Below are positions 35,901-48,321 of a DNA stretch of 64,000 nt, piece after piece. A program made the position numbers and the translations under genes. Under the pieces are notes generated by a model. It was not told where the DNA came from. It made no database searches and saw nothing but the letters and a program-made list of their open reading frames with translations. Source of the DNA: Gnetum montanum (Eukaryota; Streptophyta; Gnetopsida; Gnetales; Gnetaceae); the NCBI GenBank assembly GCA_015680685.1, contig MNCI01002198.1, positions 382,616-446,615 of the forward strand. Direction: 5' to 3'. Each line of letters begins with the position of its first letter. Within the stretch, counting starts at the first letter, position 1.

Positions 35901-37334
35901 TTTTATCCTTATGTTGGTTTAATAATTGATCTTTAACTGCTTGATTCCTTGGATAACTATCCGACTTCTTTTCTTGAACCACCAATGACATTTCTACCAC
36001 TTTCAAAACACTAACTCTGGTAGTGTAGGAAATTACAAACTAGGGATCATAAAATGTAAGTGTTGAGATTAATGGGACTGAAAGAATATACATTTAACTT
36101 CAGAGTTCTAGGTTCTTAAGGCTAGTCACCTATTCAAGAATTTCATCCTTATAAAAATTAATGAGGTTATCTACTTTTTAGATTCCTATATGATCATTTG
36201 ATTATGTCATTGCCTTAAAAAGGATGAAACAAGCTAAAGATAACTATTTGTTTGTGGGAAATAGGTTTCTAGGTCAAAACTTATGGGCATATAACAGTAA
36301 GGAGAGTTGATCCATAGTTTATGGAAGAGTTAGATTATTTAATTTTAGCTATTCATATAATAATTCTAACTTCACCATTGCATTTTGAGGGCCTAAATTA
36401 ACTAAAATGAACTATTTTCTTATCAAAAAAATACTTATGGTTCAAATGTTATGGTTTTTAAGACTATAAGAAGTTGGAACATGGTATAAGCAATTAATTC
36501 CTAAGAGGTCACCTATCCTAGGTTTTAATCAGGAGAGAGAGAAAAATATTTTAAGTTGTAGTTTGAAGGGTTCAAACGTTAATTTAATAGCCATTAATCT
36601 CCTATTAATTTATTAATTAATGATGATAATTTTGAATTCAAATTGTTAATTGGGCTAAAACTGTCATTTATTTTTCTAGTTCTTGTATGGTTAATTTGAG
36701 CTCACCATTCAATATAGAATGTCAAAAGAACATTAGAAAAGCTTATTTATTTATTCCAAATGAATAATGGTTGTCCAAGTTACTACTTCTTAAAATTATA
36801 ATAAAAGATAAGATAATTATTTTTAAAATTTTTTAAAATTAAAGTTATTAAATTTTAAAATTTAATTTGTATTTTAAGCTTAAGACCTCTTTTTTAGTAA
36901 AAACCTAAATCTTAGACATTTTCTATTTAGCAACTTAGTCAACTTACCAAATAGAATTGTTTAAAAGAGCTTTTGTATTTTAATTTAGAAATTTTTGAAA
37001 TCCAAATTTGAAATTTTTTTGTTAGTTAACAGTTTTTTTCCGCAATTTTCACCCTTGTAGTAGATTTGGTGATGGCATTAGTAGATAGGGTAGATTGAGG
37101 ATGCATATAGGTAATAGGTGGATGTTTGTGTTGTTGGTCGGCAACAACATAGTGCATGGTTAGGGGAAGTGAAAGAACATTATTGTGTGGTAGGGATAGT
37201 AGTAGGAAGAAAGTCAAACATTTATGTAGTAAGCAAAAAAGCACATGTAGGTGCATAGACATCATTGTTGAGGAAGGAGGGAAAGAAAAAATGTATATGG
37301 ATTTGGGCTAGTGAAAGTTGAACAATTAAATTTT

Positions 37335-37650
37335 TTTCTACAGAATTAATTTTTTTTGTTTTGAAGCCTTAACCATGGTAAACTTTCAACTTTTGTTACT
37401 ATTGGTTCTTTATTTTTGATTGATATATCATTTTATCTTTAGAGAGTGATTTCTCCTTCCTTTTACAAAAAGCCCCTTGGTAAGAAGTGAAACTCTATAA
37501 GTGTGCTTTTGAATAAGGGCAAGGCTTGATCCCTTTCCTACCTCAAAGGAGAGGTTTTTAAGGATTAGTTGCAAGAATGAAAACTTGAAAAGGAATTTCC
37601 AAAATTGTTGGTCTTTTTCTTTAGACTTTCTCTTTGATGATCATATATAC
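37335..37650 (-). repeat. Dispersed repeat D, copy 2
   Basis: The reverse complement aligns with 12945-13245, including the 'AAGGCTTGATCCCTT' and 'GAAAACTTGAAAAGG' blocks. Confidence 0.6.
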
Positions 37651-37794
37651 TTTGAATTTTTTTAATATTGTTATTCATTTTTTGGGGTTTGACACCTCCC
37701 ATTGTTAGTAAGATTGGCACTACCTTGGTAGCAAGGCCTGTGTGACCCTTTTTGCAAAGCCTATCTTGCTTTTATGTTTATACCTTTTTTTGAG

Positions 37795-37905
37795 AGTTTT
37801 CTTCTTCCTTTTATAAGAAATCATTTAGAAAGAAGTGAAAACTGACAAGGGTGCTTCTAAATAAGGTAAGGGTTGATCCTTTGCCAATTTGGGAAAAAAT
37901 TATTA
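37795..37905 (-). repeat. Dispersed repeat D, partial copy 3
   Basis: Repeats the middle of copy 2 ('AAGAAGTGAAAACT' ... 'AAGGTAAGGGTTGATCCTTT') about 350 bp further right. Confidence 0.55.
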
Positions 37906-38107
37906 ATCTAGATTTTAAATTAAATTTTTTAAAAAAACTTTTAACTTTTTAGAATCATGAGATTTAAACACAAGACTTCAAAGTTGATGAAGATAATTGT
38001 TACATTGTTTAACTAATCACATGAGCAACTTCTCATGATACTCAAGAAGAGCCAATATGTTACATATGCTTTTTGTTTTTATTAATTTTCAGTGAAAAGA
38101 AACAATA

Positions 38108-38252
38108 AGGTGTTAGCCTAGTGTTATGGATCTTAGCTTAGTAACAATAATTCATAGGTTTGATTCTACTATATAGTATTGAGTTATAAACTTCTATGAA
38201 TTTTGGGGTGTACCTATGTTTCACTTATTTCATGTTTTAACATCCCCCAAAT
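38108..38252 (+). repeat. SINE-like element, copy 3
   Basis: Plus strand: A-box-like TTAGCCTAGTG (38113-38123), B box GGTTTGATTCT (38157-38167, consensus GGTTCGANNCC), then 'GAGTTATAAACTTCTATG' and 'TTTTGGGGTGTACCTATG', ending CATCCCCCAAA followed by an A/T-rich tail. This copy has the best-preserved B box. Confidence 0.65.
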
Positions 38253-39753
38253 TTTTATTTAAAAAATAATTTTAAATTTCAAAGAAAAAACATAGAAGCC
38301 ATGTAGGAGGTATTGGAGCCTAAAGAAGAATAACAATAATTAAAAATTTAAGAAAAAACCCAACATTTTTAGTGATGCTTTTTCAAGCTTTCATTTGAAT
38401 GAACATATCTCCAAATCATAAGTTGGATTGAAACAAAATTAGTACTATTGGAAAGTTCTTTTTGAGCTTTTTGCATTAAGAGAACTTCCAAGCTTGAACT
38501 TAAACTTTTTTTTTTTGTAATTTTTTGCAACCAAAATAAATTATTTTCAAAATTAACTTTTCTAGTCCTAACCTATGGCTAAAATTTTGATTTAGATGAC
38601 ATATCCTTGATTATAAGAAAGTCGATTATTATAATATTACTTTGGGTATACTAATAACTTTTTAATTACAAAAATAATACATCTCTTAAGGTTGTCATGA
38701 AATAATTAGATAGTAAGGTTTATCAAGCTTAGTTAGTTTGTCTAATTTGAGAAAAGAGGTTCAAAAGAATAATATATTTTATTACAAACCTCTTCTTACT
38801 CATTAGGTAGAGGAGATCTTTACTTAGCTTGATATTCTTATATTAATCTACTAGGGTTTTTTTTTAAAGCATTTTTATAAATCGCTTAGAAAGTTCAACC
38901 TAGATAGGTTAAGAATGTCATGTTTGTTCCTACTTTTAAGGATTTGAATATTTTGATAAGATAAAACTTAAGGATCTAAAAAAGGATCAAAAAGACTTTG
39001 GAAAAGGATTACTCCTATGACTTGAAGGAAGAGGATTTTTAAACTTATACAATGAATGGAAAGTTTACCATTATTAGGAAATGGGTAAGGAGGTTGACTA
39101 TAAGAAAAATTACTTCATAATCCCCACTTTTTCAATTGTTTTGTCTTATAAAAAATCCCTTATATATAATGTGCTTTGCTTATCCTTCTTTCATCTAATT
39201 TTTAATGGAATGAACATCAATTGCTATTTTAACACCCCACTAAGTAAGCTTAGGTTAGAAAGGTATTACTTATGAAAATAAAATGCAACTTAACAAAAAT
39301 TGAAGAATGCTAAAACAATGTGATAGAAAAAGTAATAGGCATTCATAAAAGAGGTTACAAAAATATTATAAACTAGTAGATAGAAAATAAATGTGCAATG
39401 CTAATAGCCACTTTGTATACAAAACCTATTATGTTCACTAACAAAACATTTTAATGTCCTAATGCCTAAGCTAAGTATAATATATTAAATGTAATAGCAG
39501 TAAACTAAATTGTATGCTAATTATATCAAAATGGAATTAAGGCATAGTGATATATCAAAATAACAATAGTAAGTGAAAATTAGAAATAAATACCAACATT
39601 GCCAAAAATAAATACCATAAACAAAGGTAGAACTACACCAAAAACAATCAAGTACAAAGTTCATACTACTAACCAAAAGATATTACACACTAACTTAGTT
39701 ATATATTTATAATATATATGTATAATTTGGATCATAGAACTTAGAAGGGGGTA

Positions 39754-39768
39754 GGGGGGGGGGGGGGG
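39754..39768. repeat. 15-G homopolymer
   Basis: Uninterrupted G run within the copia LTR. Similar runs occur at 43185-43201 (17 G) and 54858-54868 (11 G, then an N). Confidence 0.95.
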
Positions 39769-40511
39769 TGAATAAGTTCCTCAAATTGAACCTTTATAAA
39801 ACAAAGCACACACACAAATTTATGTGGTTCTAGGAGGGCACATCACAAACATACCTCTGAACTTTGTTGCTCTCAAAATGTGGTTGAAGGGTCCACATCC
39901 TATATAGTTGTCAAGTCCTGCTTTGGAGTGTTGTACCATAGCACCAATCACTCAACCCCATAAGGTCTTGTCAGGGTTGGAAATGTGGTTTCAAACCTTC
40001 CACAACCTTTACAATCTTGAGCTCTGCACTAAAGTGTTGTACCACAACATCAACAACTCAATCTCAAGGAAATCAACTTTGTAGGGCAAGAAGAATAAGA
40101 ATTACAAGGAATGATTGCAACTCAATTTGCTGATCCTTGTATAGTTAGGTACAACACACTTTACAAAGTCAAAATGATAAGAAAATGAAGAGCAATAGAG
40201 AATTGAGTGATTACAAATGATTGTACAATGAATACAACAAAGCTTGCACTTTTCCCAAGGCACATCAAGTCTTCTTAAAGTTGACATGTTGCTAAGTCCT
40301 TCTCAAAAATCATGCAATGGCTAGCTAATGATCACTAACCATCATGGGAGATGTATTTCTTATGCCTGAGACATCTCTCTAAATTTTCCTTCAAATCTAG
40401 GAAGATGTCTTTGCTTAGTGGAAGATGTGTTTCTGAAGTCTCCATTATGGAAGACGTTTTTGCTCAATGAAGATGCCTTTCTGTATTTGGTTTGCATTTT
40501 GTAAAGATGTT

Positions 40512-42614
40512 TGTAGTGATCGAAAACATTGATGGCTAGAACACCTAGAGGTTTCCAAGCGTATAGCCTAACCCCGGATCCGTGCGCGGGTCGTGCTAGA
40601 GAGAAACAGAAACGGGGTGCCCTGAATGGTCTGGTCGATCAGACATGGAATTAATCGATGTAACTTAACCTTTCGTAAACGTTTGTTTTGGAAGTGATGT
40701 AGGCAAGTGAAGTGATGATTAACAAATGTAAAATGATAAAAAAATAGTGCAAAATACGATGATAGTAAACAAAGAATAAAACAGATTTGGGCGAGAAAGT
40801 GCACTACCCTAAGGTCGCAGATCTGATCTTTATTTTGAAAAGGTGTAAAACAGAATATGCAACACTGGAGAGGCATAGCTTACAACATAGTAGTATGGTC
40901 ATAGGTCCTTGAATTATAGCCAATATCTAGCTACTCGGGATTCTTTTGCTAGCCAATTCACTCGTCGAGATGCCAAAATGCTAAACCTGCAAAAGGATGT
41001 CTAAAGTCAACCAGAATGCTCAAAGCCAACCGGAATGCCAAGAATTCCCACTATGCTCTCCAAAAGCCAACCATTTGAACATTTTTCACCAGGGCATTTA
41101 TAGAGCTAGATGCTGGAGAGAAACATGGTTTAGACGCCATGTGTGCTAGGTCCCGTAGAGTGCAAAGGTGGCTGTGTTATTCTGCTATGTATTGCTGCTA
41201 CACTATGACCATACCGCTGAAATTGCATGTGCCAAAATCTAGAAAGCATACCAACAATGAAAGCAAAATGAAGCCTATGCTCCAGGACTACGTCTTCCCT
41301 ACTCTTGCGAGCAGGGTCAAGCATAGGGAAAATTTTGGGGATTGACAAGGGGTGTGCAAGATGAAGCAAACTTGCTGATTTTGCTCGTCGAAGAGGTGCC
41401 AGGATGAGAATGATCATTGCCAACAATTTCTGGAGTTAACTAAAGACGTCTTAATGCCTCCATGCAAGTGTTGCATTACTTATTTTGTCCAGCGTGTTGG
41501 CGTAGCATGAGTAACAGCATGCTACGCTGTGCTATGCTACGTAGCATAGCATAGCGTAACTGCCAGTTTTGAAAGAAGTCTTACCTAAAATCCAAGAGCA
41601 TCTGTTGGAGGCTTGGTTAGGCAAGGAAGTGCAACTTCGTCTTTCATGCTGGAAAGCCATCAGACTTGCTGAGTTCATCCTTGGGGCATTTTGTTGTTCT
41701 ACATCCTCGCTACACTGTGCTACGCTATGTAGTGTAGCACAACATAGCGGCTAATGTGACATGCATCCTTGTTTAATCTACAAATATTTTATCAGGAAAC
41801 TTTGCTTAAGGCTTGAGGGCTAAGTGGGACAGGCAGTTTGGAGGTTGAAGTGTTGGCAAGTGCAATCCTCTTGCTGGAGTCACTTGGCAGAGGGGCCTTT
41901 GTGCATTCTATCCTTGCTACGTTGCATAACGTAGCACAGTGTAGCATCCCATATTGGTTGAATCCTAACTTATTTTGCAACATTTTTTCATAGGATGTTT
42001 GTCATGTCCTGGTGTGTTAGCGGAATAAACTTGTTTAACGGTTGAAGCATGGGAAAATGTTTTTACTCTGTTGGAGTCATCTAAGTAGAAGTGTTATCAA
42101 AGTACATCCCTGCTACGCTGTGGTATGTTGTGTAGCGTAGCACAATGTAGCACTCAAATTGAGATGATTCTTGACAAAATTTTCCACATTCTGTTGTGCC
42201 ATATCGCTCACATTTTAGAGGTGAAATAGGGAAAATGCTCTGGAAGACTAGCTTGTTATCAATTTGCATCTTGGACATCTAATTAGTCTCCTCAAGGCTT
42301 GCTATGTTGCACAACATAGCAGGTTTCTCTGTTAGAAAATTTTTCAAATTGTTTAACTCATCCTGAACACTTTCGACAACTCCTAGCATGGTCTTTGGGT
42401 AGACTATTAGCCAGGTCAATTGTCAATTTTGGCAGGCTAGAGAGTTTAGCAAGCCTATCAATCCAGGCAATAGAAAACTTGTCAGATTGTATAGTCTATC
42501 CTCAATGCCTACATTGTCCTGACGGCCCATCGTGACACTACACTTGTGGAAGTCCTTGCCTAAATTCCAATACTCTGCCAAAGCTTCAGGGTTCTAAAAT
42601 TTTATGGTGTTTCA
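40512..42614 (-). repeat. 3' LTR of the giant gypsy element
   Basis: 2103 bp, plus-strand ends TGTAGTGATCG and GTGTTTCA. It aligns end to end with 57751-59855. It holds at least five palindrome-rich clusters built from GCTACGCTA-type words, near 41510-41562, 41700-41752, 41910-41948, 42110-42152 and 42297-42325. Confidence 0.9.
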
Positions 42615-42615
42615 A

Positions 42616-42630
42616 TGGCCCCTCTTTATT
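42616..42630 (-). promoter_or_regulatory. Polypurine tract of the giant gypsy element
   Basis: The minus strand reads AATAAAGAGGGGCCA immediately before the 3' LTR. This is where plus-strand DNA synthesis would start, and it confirms the minus orientation. Confidence 0.65.
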
Positions 42631-44007
42631 GACATCTAGAGGACCTGCCCAAGAGGCATTGACAAAGAATAAAAAACACCATGAAGAACAAGATTCCAAC
42701 ATCGCTCTCCAGTGGTCGCTCAGATGTCGCTTTGCTACACTTGGGCATACTGTGATAGTCATGTAGGGAAAGGGGCAAAGGATGGATTTGGAGGAATAGG
42801 TTTGGGGAAGGAAAAGATGTAATAGAGCGTGATCCCTCATTGGAGTGCTTGTGAGGGAGTCGGCATGCATGAGCATCTTTCTTTCACTGGCTTTCGACCT
42901 CTCGTCAGAGTGCTTAGAGATGGTCGTTTTGAAACAGCCGCGATGCTATTTGTTTTGGGCACTTGTTTTTTTTTTTTTTTGTGATTTTCTGCTCTTTTAT
43001 GCTTTTGTGCTTTTCTTCTATTGTTTAGCCATGTTCACTTGTAAACAACCTTGTTGTTGTAGGATAGGTGTTTCCTCCCCAAGATGAGTTGTGTTACATC
43101 CATATGAGGCTTTGACCTGCCTGCAAATGCTTCCCATGTAATGAGTTGTGTTACGCTCATCATGGACTTGGCAGTTGGGCATGTGGGGGGGGGGGGGGGG
43201 GCCCTTTATATGCATTGGGAAAGCTTGTAAAAGAGATGTGAAAAACTGTGAGTATAAGAAACAAGGCCAAGAGGGTTAAAAGGGAGGGTAGGATGTGCAC
43301 TCCCAAGTAGCCAAGCTAGTCTAAGCAGTCACTTCGAAACTATGTAATGTCTTTCTCTCTTGTCGAAATGCATCTTTGAATGGCGCCATCTTGGCTTGTA
43401 TCCTGCAAACACAATAGAGAGTAGACCAGAAGAAACAACCATCAAATGAAGTGAGAGAAAAGTCCCACTTGCTTTGGATGTTGTCGAAGTTGCGTGATTT
43501 CCATAGTAGGAAGGCCAACTTGGCTTTTGACTGCTATCGGCCAGAGAGGTTGGCACTGAAGAGGCTAGGAGTGGTGCTGATACAAGTGCTTAGGATTCCC
43601 TACCCAAGGCAAACATAATGCAGTTTAGTTGCAAGGAAAGAAGCTCAACAGTTGAATGTGTTTTACGCTGTGGCGATGGTGGGGGATGGAGGATGGCAGC
43701 ATTGCGGCTGGGCCACAATACTGTTGGGACTCTAGTAGTAGGTGCTGATAGTGGGAGCTACTACTAGGACGATGAGCTGTGACAACGGTAGCTCCTTAAG
43801 GTTAGAAAGATGTTGAACGACATATTTGGAGGATCAGAAAGATGCCAGGGGTGATGGCGTTGCATATGTTCTAGAGGGTGTTTTCTTGGCATTGTGAAAT
43901 ACATTCTGGAACTGCAATGCCTTGCCCTGTATTATCAAGGGCATCTGGAAAGGTGCACGCTCACTTGCTTACAAAATTCACATGTGCGTTGGGAAGCTTT
44001 GCACCAC
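42631..44007 (-). other. 3' non-coding region of the giant gypsy element
   Basis: 1.4 kb without a convincing reading frame. It includes a T-run near 42966-42983 and a 17-G run at 43185-43201. Confidence 0.5.
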
Positions 44008-44014
44008 GAACCTA

Positions 44015-44330
44015 GTTTAAAGTCTTGGTAGACTGTCGAATGTGCTAGTTTAAGGTCCTAGTAGACCGATGTGCCATTTTAAGGTCCTGGAAGGCCACTG
44101 TGCTAGTTTATCATCGTAGCGGATGGTGGATGGCTAGTTTAAGGTCATAGAAAATAGTACTGTGGGTTCCAGTTTTATGTCATGGCCCAAAGATGTGTTG
44201 TGCCAGTTTAATGTCATAGCGAATGTACTGTGCTAGTTTATAGTCATACCAGACGTACTGTGCTAGTTTTACGTCATAGCAGATGTACTATGCTAGTTTA
44301 TAGTCATAGTAGACTATGGTGCTTACCTTG
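44015..44330 (-). repeat. Tandem array, about 10 units of 29-35 bp, after integrase
   Basis: Plus-strand unit about 'GTTTAAGGTCATAGCAGA' plus 'TGTACTGTGCTA', with variable spacing and many substitutions. The same core recurs at 47932-48035 and 53255-53535 in this element. Tandem repeats are known in the 3' regions of Tat-type elements. Confidence 0.8.
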
Positions 44331-47300
44331 CTTTGTATCAGACATAGTATGGCTTGAGGTACAAGTGGTTCATGGGATTTGCAAACTCATTGCCATCCAT
44401 ATCAGCTAGCTTGAAGGCCTCATTCTCATAGGCTTTCGTGACTATGAATGGACCTTCCCAGTTTGCTGAGAACTTGTTTACATGTTCACAAATAGCCTTG
44501 AGGACTAGGTCTCCCTTTTTGATCTACCATTGATGTAGATTGCAATGGTGCTTTTACCACTGCTTGTCCTAGTGCCATTCAATGCGATCAAGTATTTGGG
44601 CATGCTCCTCCTCTACGGAGTTAATGTTAATGATCCTTGACTCATTATTTTGGGCCTCATTCATGATGCTTGAAAGGATCATTTGAAGTGATGGTACTTG
44701 AAATTCAAGAGGTAACACTGCTTTAGATCCATAAATAAGGCTATAAGAAGTTTTACCTGAAGCCGTTTTGCATGTCGTGCGGTAAGCCCACAACATGTAG
44801 AGGATTTGCTCATGCCATCACCTCTTGTTGTTGCTAAGAATCCTTTTGAGCAAGTTGATGATGGCCTTGTTTGTTGCCTTTGCCTGACCATTTTCCTATG
44901 GGTAGTATGGCAATGAAAACAAGTGCTTGATGCCAAGGTTTTGACAAAAGGTTTTGGTTTCCGTGCTACTAAATTGTGGCCTGTTGTTTGTCACAATAGT
45001 CATGGGAAGACCAAAAATTGTTACTATGTTACCTAGGATAAAGTGGTAAACCTGTTGAGATGTAGTTTTCCTTAGGGGAATAGCCTCCACCCACTTTGTA
45101 AAGTACTTGGTGGTAGTGATGATGAAGCTGTGTGCTGCAGAAGACTTAGGCATGATGGGTCCTATGATGTCTAGTCCCCATCGTTGGAATGGCCATGTGA
45201 TCTACGTAGGATGTAATTCAATAGGCAACACTTGTATGAGATTTGCATGGCGTCGACATACATCACACGTCCTAACTTTGGCAAGGAAATCTTATTCAAT
45301 GCAAGGCTAGTAGTACTTTAGGTGTCTAATTTTCATTGCCATAGCCCTAGGGGCCATGTGTCCTCCACAAAATCCTTCATGGACTTTGTTAACAATTTTT
45401 TGCACTTCTTCCCCACCAATGCAAGTTAGTAATATCCCATCAAAGGAGCGTTTGCATAAAGTGTTATCTTCTATGAGGACATATTGCCATGCTTGCTTTT
45501 GGATTGCATCCTTTTGGATGATGCTAAGCCATGCAGGGGTTTGTTGTGTTGAAGATAAGCTTTGACGTTAGTGTACCACTCTTGAATACCAGTTGTGCTT
45601 ACAGATGCGATGTGTACTACTTGAGTAATGGGATCTGTGCATTCTATCATTGAAGTGGGTAAAGTTGCAAATAGATGCGGTGGCACATTCAATGCTAACA
45701 TGGCTAGTGCATCTACTATAGTGTTCTCATTGCAAGGCACGTTGTTGTAAATTGTTTCAGAAAACTCTTGGCCAAGTTGCAATAAGGTTGTAAGTGTGAA
45801 GCTTTACAGGCATAGACTTCTGTAATCTGGTTGATGACAAGTTGGGAATCGCCTTGGACTGCCAAATGTTGAATCTTTAGTTCTCAGGCTGCTAAGAGGC
45901 CCCTGAGGAGTCCTTTGTACTCAGCTACATTGTTCATACAAAGGAATGTAAAGTGGTAAGAAAAAGGTCGAATATCCCTAGAGGGGAATGTAATGATGGA
46001 AGCAGCACTACCACCTTGCATAGTTGAGGCACTGTTGAAATGCAAAGTAGCTTCAAAGTGTAATGGCATAGGATTTATGTTGTTGACATGTTCGTCGGGG
46101 AACTCTAGCTCTATCGTTGCTTGATCATCGATGTGTGAGGTTGTGAGCTGTGTAGCTATTGCTTGTCCCTTTATCGATGATTGGGCAACATAATGCAAAT
46201 TGAATTTTGCCGTTATAGCTTTCCATTGGGCTATCCTACTCCACTTGTATAAATTGTTTGTGATAGCTTGAAGTACATTACTCTTGCATATGATGTTAAC
46301 TTTATTGCGGAAGAGGTAATGTCTCCATTTTTTTAGTGTAAACATTAGGGCGAGACAATTTCTTTCTACTTCGTTATACTTTGCCTCATAAGATATTAGT
46401 GCATGGCTCAAGTAATAAATCAGGATTTTAGAGTCTTCATCTTTCTTCTGACATTACAACACTGCAATAGATGTGTTCAAGGTAGCAAGCTAGATGTAGA
46501 AAGGCTTATCCCTCTATGGTGGGTAAATAGTTGGGAGGTGCAAAAGCTCTTTCTTTAGATTATCAAAGGCTTATTGACATTGTTCTATCCACTCAAAGTT
46601 GACCCCCTTTTTAAGTAAGTGTTGCATGGGGTGTAATTTTTCTATCAACTTCGCGATAAAACTCCAGATAAACTGTACTCTGCCTTGCAACCCGCACAAC
46701 TCTTTAAGGTTCGTAGGTGGTGCTAAGTTGATGATAGCCCTTACCTTGTCGGGGTCCACTCGTATCCCTGCCTTTGACACTACAAACCCTAGCATGCATC
46801 TTGTTTTAACTTCAAAAATACATTTCCTTAGGTTGAGACGCAAGTCATGCCTGTGACAACGTTTGAGAAAAATATCTAGATCATTGGGATGATCAATAGC
46901 TTCGTTAGACTTGACTGCTATATCATCCATGTAATTGTTTAATTTCTCCAAGAGGTAGTCACTGAAAATGTATGTCATGGCTCATTGATAGGTTGCTCCA
47001 GTGTTTTTTAGTCCAAAAGACATCATGGTGTAACAAAAGGTTCCCCAAGGGGTCATGAAAGTAGTTGTTAACTGATGCTCTGGGTTGATGTGGATTGGGT
47101 TGTAACATGAGAACCCATCCATAAAGGATAGTAACGCATGACTAGTCGTAGTGTCTATGAGTTGATCGATGCTTTATAATGGGAAATCATCTTTAATCAT
47201 TGCTTTGTTCAAATCTCGAAAGTCTATACAAATTCGTATACCTTCCATTTTCTTAGAAACTACAACGATGTTTAACACCCACCTGAGTAATTGACTGCAT

Positions 47301-47907
47301 GAATGAAACTAGCTTGATATAGCTCAGTGATTTCATCACATACAACTAGTGGGATTTTTGATTTGATTTTATGAGCCTTTTGCTTGACTACCTTGATACG
47401 CGGGTCTAAGACAATGTTATGCTGTATGAGCTGTGGGTCTAGGCTCGACATGTCATCATAGGACCACACAAACACTTTAACATTATCTTGGAGAACCTTA
47501 GATATGTATTTTTGCATTTGTGGATCTAGGAGGGAGCTAACTTTTAATGTCTTCATTTCCCCCCTAGATATAGTTACAGGTGTTTCAATAAGAGGGTCTT
47601 CAATCACATCCCCAACCTCTAGGTCTAAGGCTTAGACCAGATGTTTGGGCCAATTTAGGAATGTTTCCAAGGACGCTATAGTGTTGTCAGTAGATAATTT
47701 CCAATCTATCGATTCTAAGTGTAGGTGTCTTATGAGCCTACCATGAGGGCCTATCAGGGTCAAAAGTGAATGAAGATCAACATGCATGGCCATTTTTGTT
47801 AAACCTACCATAATAAGAAAAAAGACCAAGTCAAGTGATACCTGTTTGAAGCAACAACATATAATGAATGTTTGTAAAGCTATAGTGCAACATGAAATAG
47901 TTGTCAA
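44330..47907 (-). pseudogene. pol gene of the giant gypsy element: RT, RNase H, second RNase H, integrase
   Basis: RT starts near 47607 with the 'DDMSSLDPQLIQHN' type lead and 'VKQKAHKIKSKIP' (to 47272); the catalytic box YMDDIAVKS is near 46930. The thumb 'LGFVVSKAGIRVDPDKV' follows, and 'WRHYLFRN' at 46411-45884 ends the first RNase H. Then comes 'HFNSASTMQGGSAA' ... 'NNVAEYKGLLRGLL', an additional RNase H-like domain. Integrase shows 'CIGGEEVQKIVNKVHEGFC' with H-H-C-C residues, 'WGLDIIGPI' (first Asp), 'IVTNNRPQF' where the second Asp is changed to Asn, and 'ENGQAKATNK' (Glu). The C-terminal 'WEGPFIVTKAYENEAFKL' is near 44440. The gene is broken by stops and frameshifts (for example 47270-46980) and a catalytic change, so it is inactive. 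It copies the element's RNA and would insert the DNA. Confidence 0.85.
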
Positions 47908-47931
47908 CTACTATGCAAAGTTTGCAAGTTG

Positions 47932-48035
47932 CCAGTTTAAGGTATTAGCAGACTATCATTAGGCTACACTGTAGGTTAACATCCCATGTAATATTTTGTA
48001 AATCAGAATTACTAGTTTAAGGTCTTAGTGGACCG
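47932..48035. repeat. Two-unit copy of the tandem motif, left of the antisense gene
   Basis: 'GCCAGTTTAAGGTATTAGCA' and 'CTAGTTTAAGGTCTTAGTGG', about 75 bp apart, match the array units at 44.0-44.3 kb. They stand just before the TATA box of the plus-strand gene. Confidence 0.7.
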
Positions 48036-48176
48036 TGGTGTAATATTTGATGGGCCCACTTACTATGCTACCAATGAGTGTTACATTGTAATGAGATTTC
48101 GCTATAGTAGCGTTATGCTACAGGGGTGTCCTGCATTACTCGAGGTATGAAAATGATAATTTTTTAGGGCGTTGGC

Positions 48177-48185
48177 TATAAATAG
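48177..48185 (+). promoter_or_regulatory. TATA box of the antisense gene
   Basis: TATAAATAG followed by the palindrome-like GGGGATTACCCC, 137 bp before the first ATG (48322). It matches the plant TATA consensus and lies on the strand opposite to the element's pol. Confidence 0.55.
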
Positions 48186-48321
48186 GGGATTACCCCTTGG
48201 TATACTTGTCATTTTCATTGTCAGAGCCTAGAGCCCATACTTAGAGCGTAGTGCGGTCACATAGAGAGAGAGTGAACAGGTGTAGCATAGCAGCTGGTAT
48301 GACTGATTCGTGAGCACAACA

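Larger units (their letters stand above)
36000..39727. other. AT-rich, repeat-bearing spacer
   Basis: No gene recognised. It holds two copies of repeat D (37335-37650, 37795-37905) and one SINE-like copy (38108-38252). Elsewhere the sequence is AT-rich and featureless to me. Confidence 0.5.

Noticed and set aside
39754-39768. G-run as a regulatory quadruplex
   Set aside because: It belongs to the C-rich end typical of copia LTRs, and run length in homopolymers is error-prone (compare the N at 54869).
41510-41562. Terminal inverted repeats of a DNA transposon
   Set aside because: The palindromes recur many times within both LTRs and no transposase or target duplication surrounds them.
44015-44330. 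CRISPR-like array (about 30-bp repeated unit)
   Set aside because: Units are degenerate, spacing varies, there are no distinct spacers or cas genes, and the array lies inside a plant retrotransposon.
46599-46856. Plus-strand genes within the pol region of the giant element (also 45107-45310, 45356-45565)
   Set aside because: They are antisense shadows of recognisable RT, RNase H and integrase sequence.
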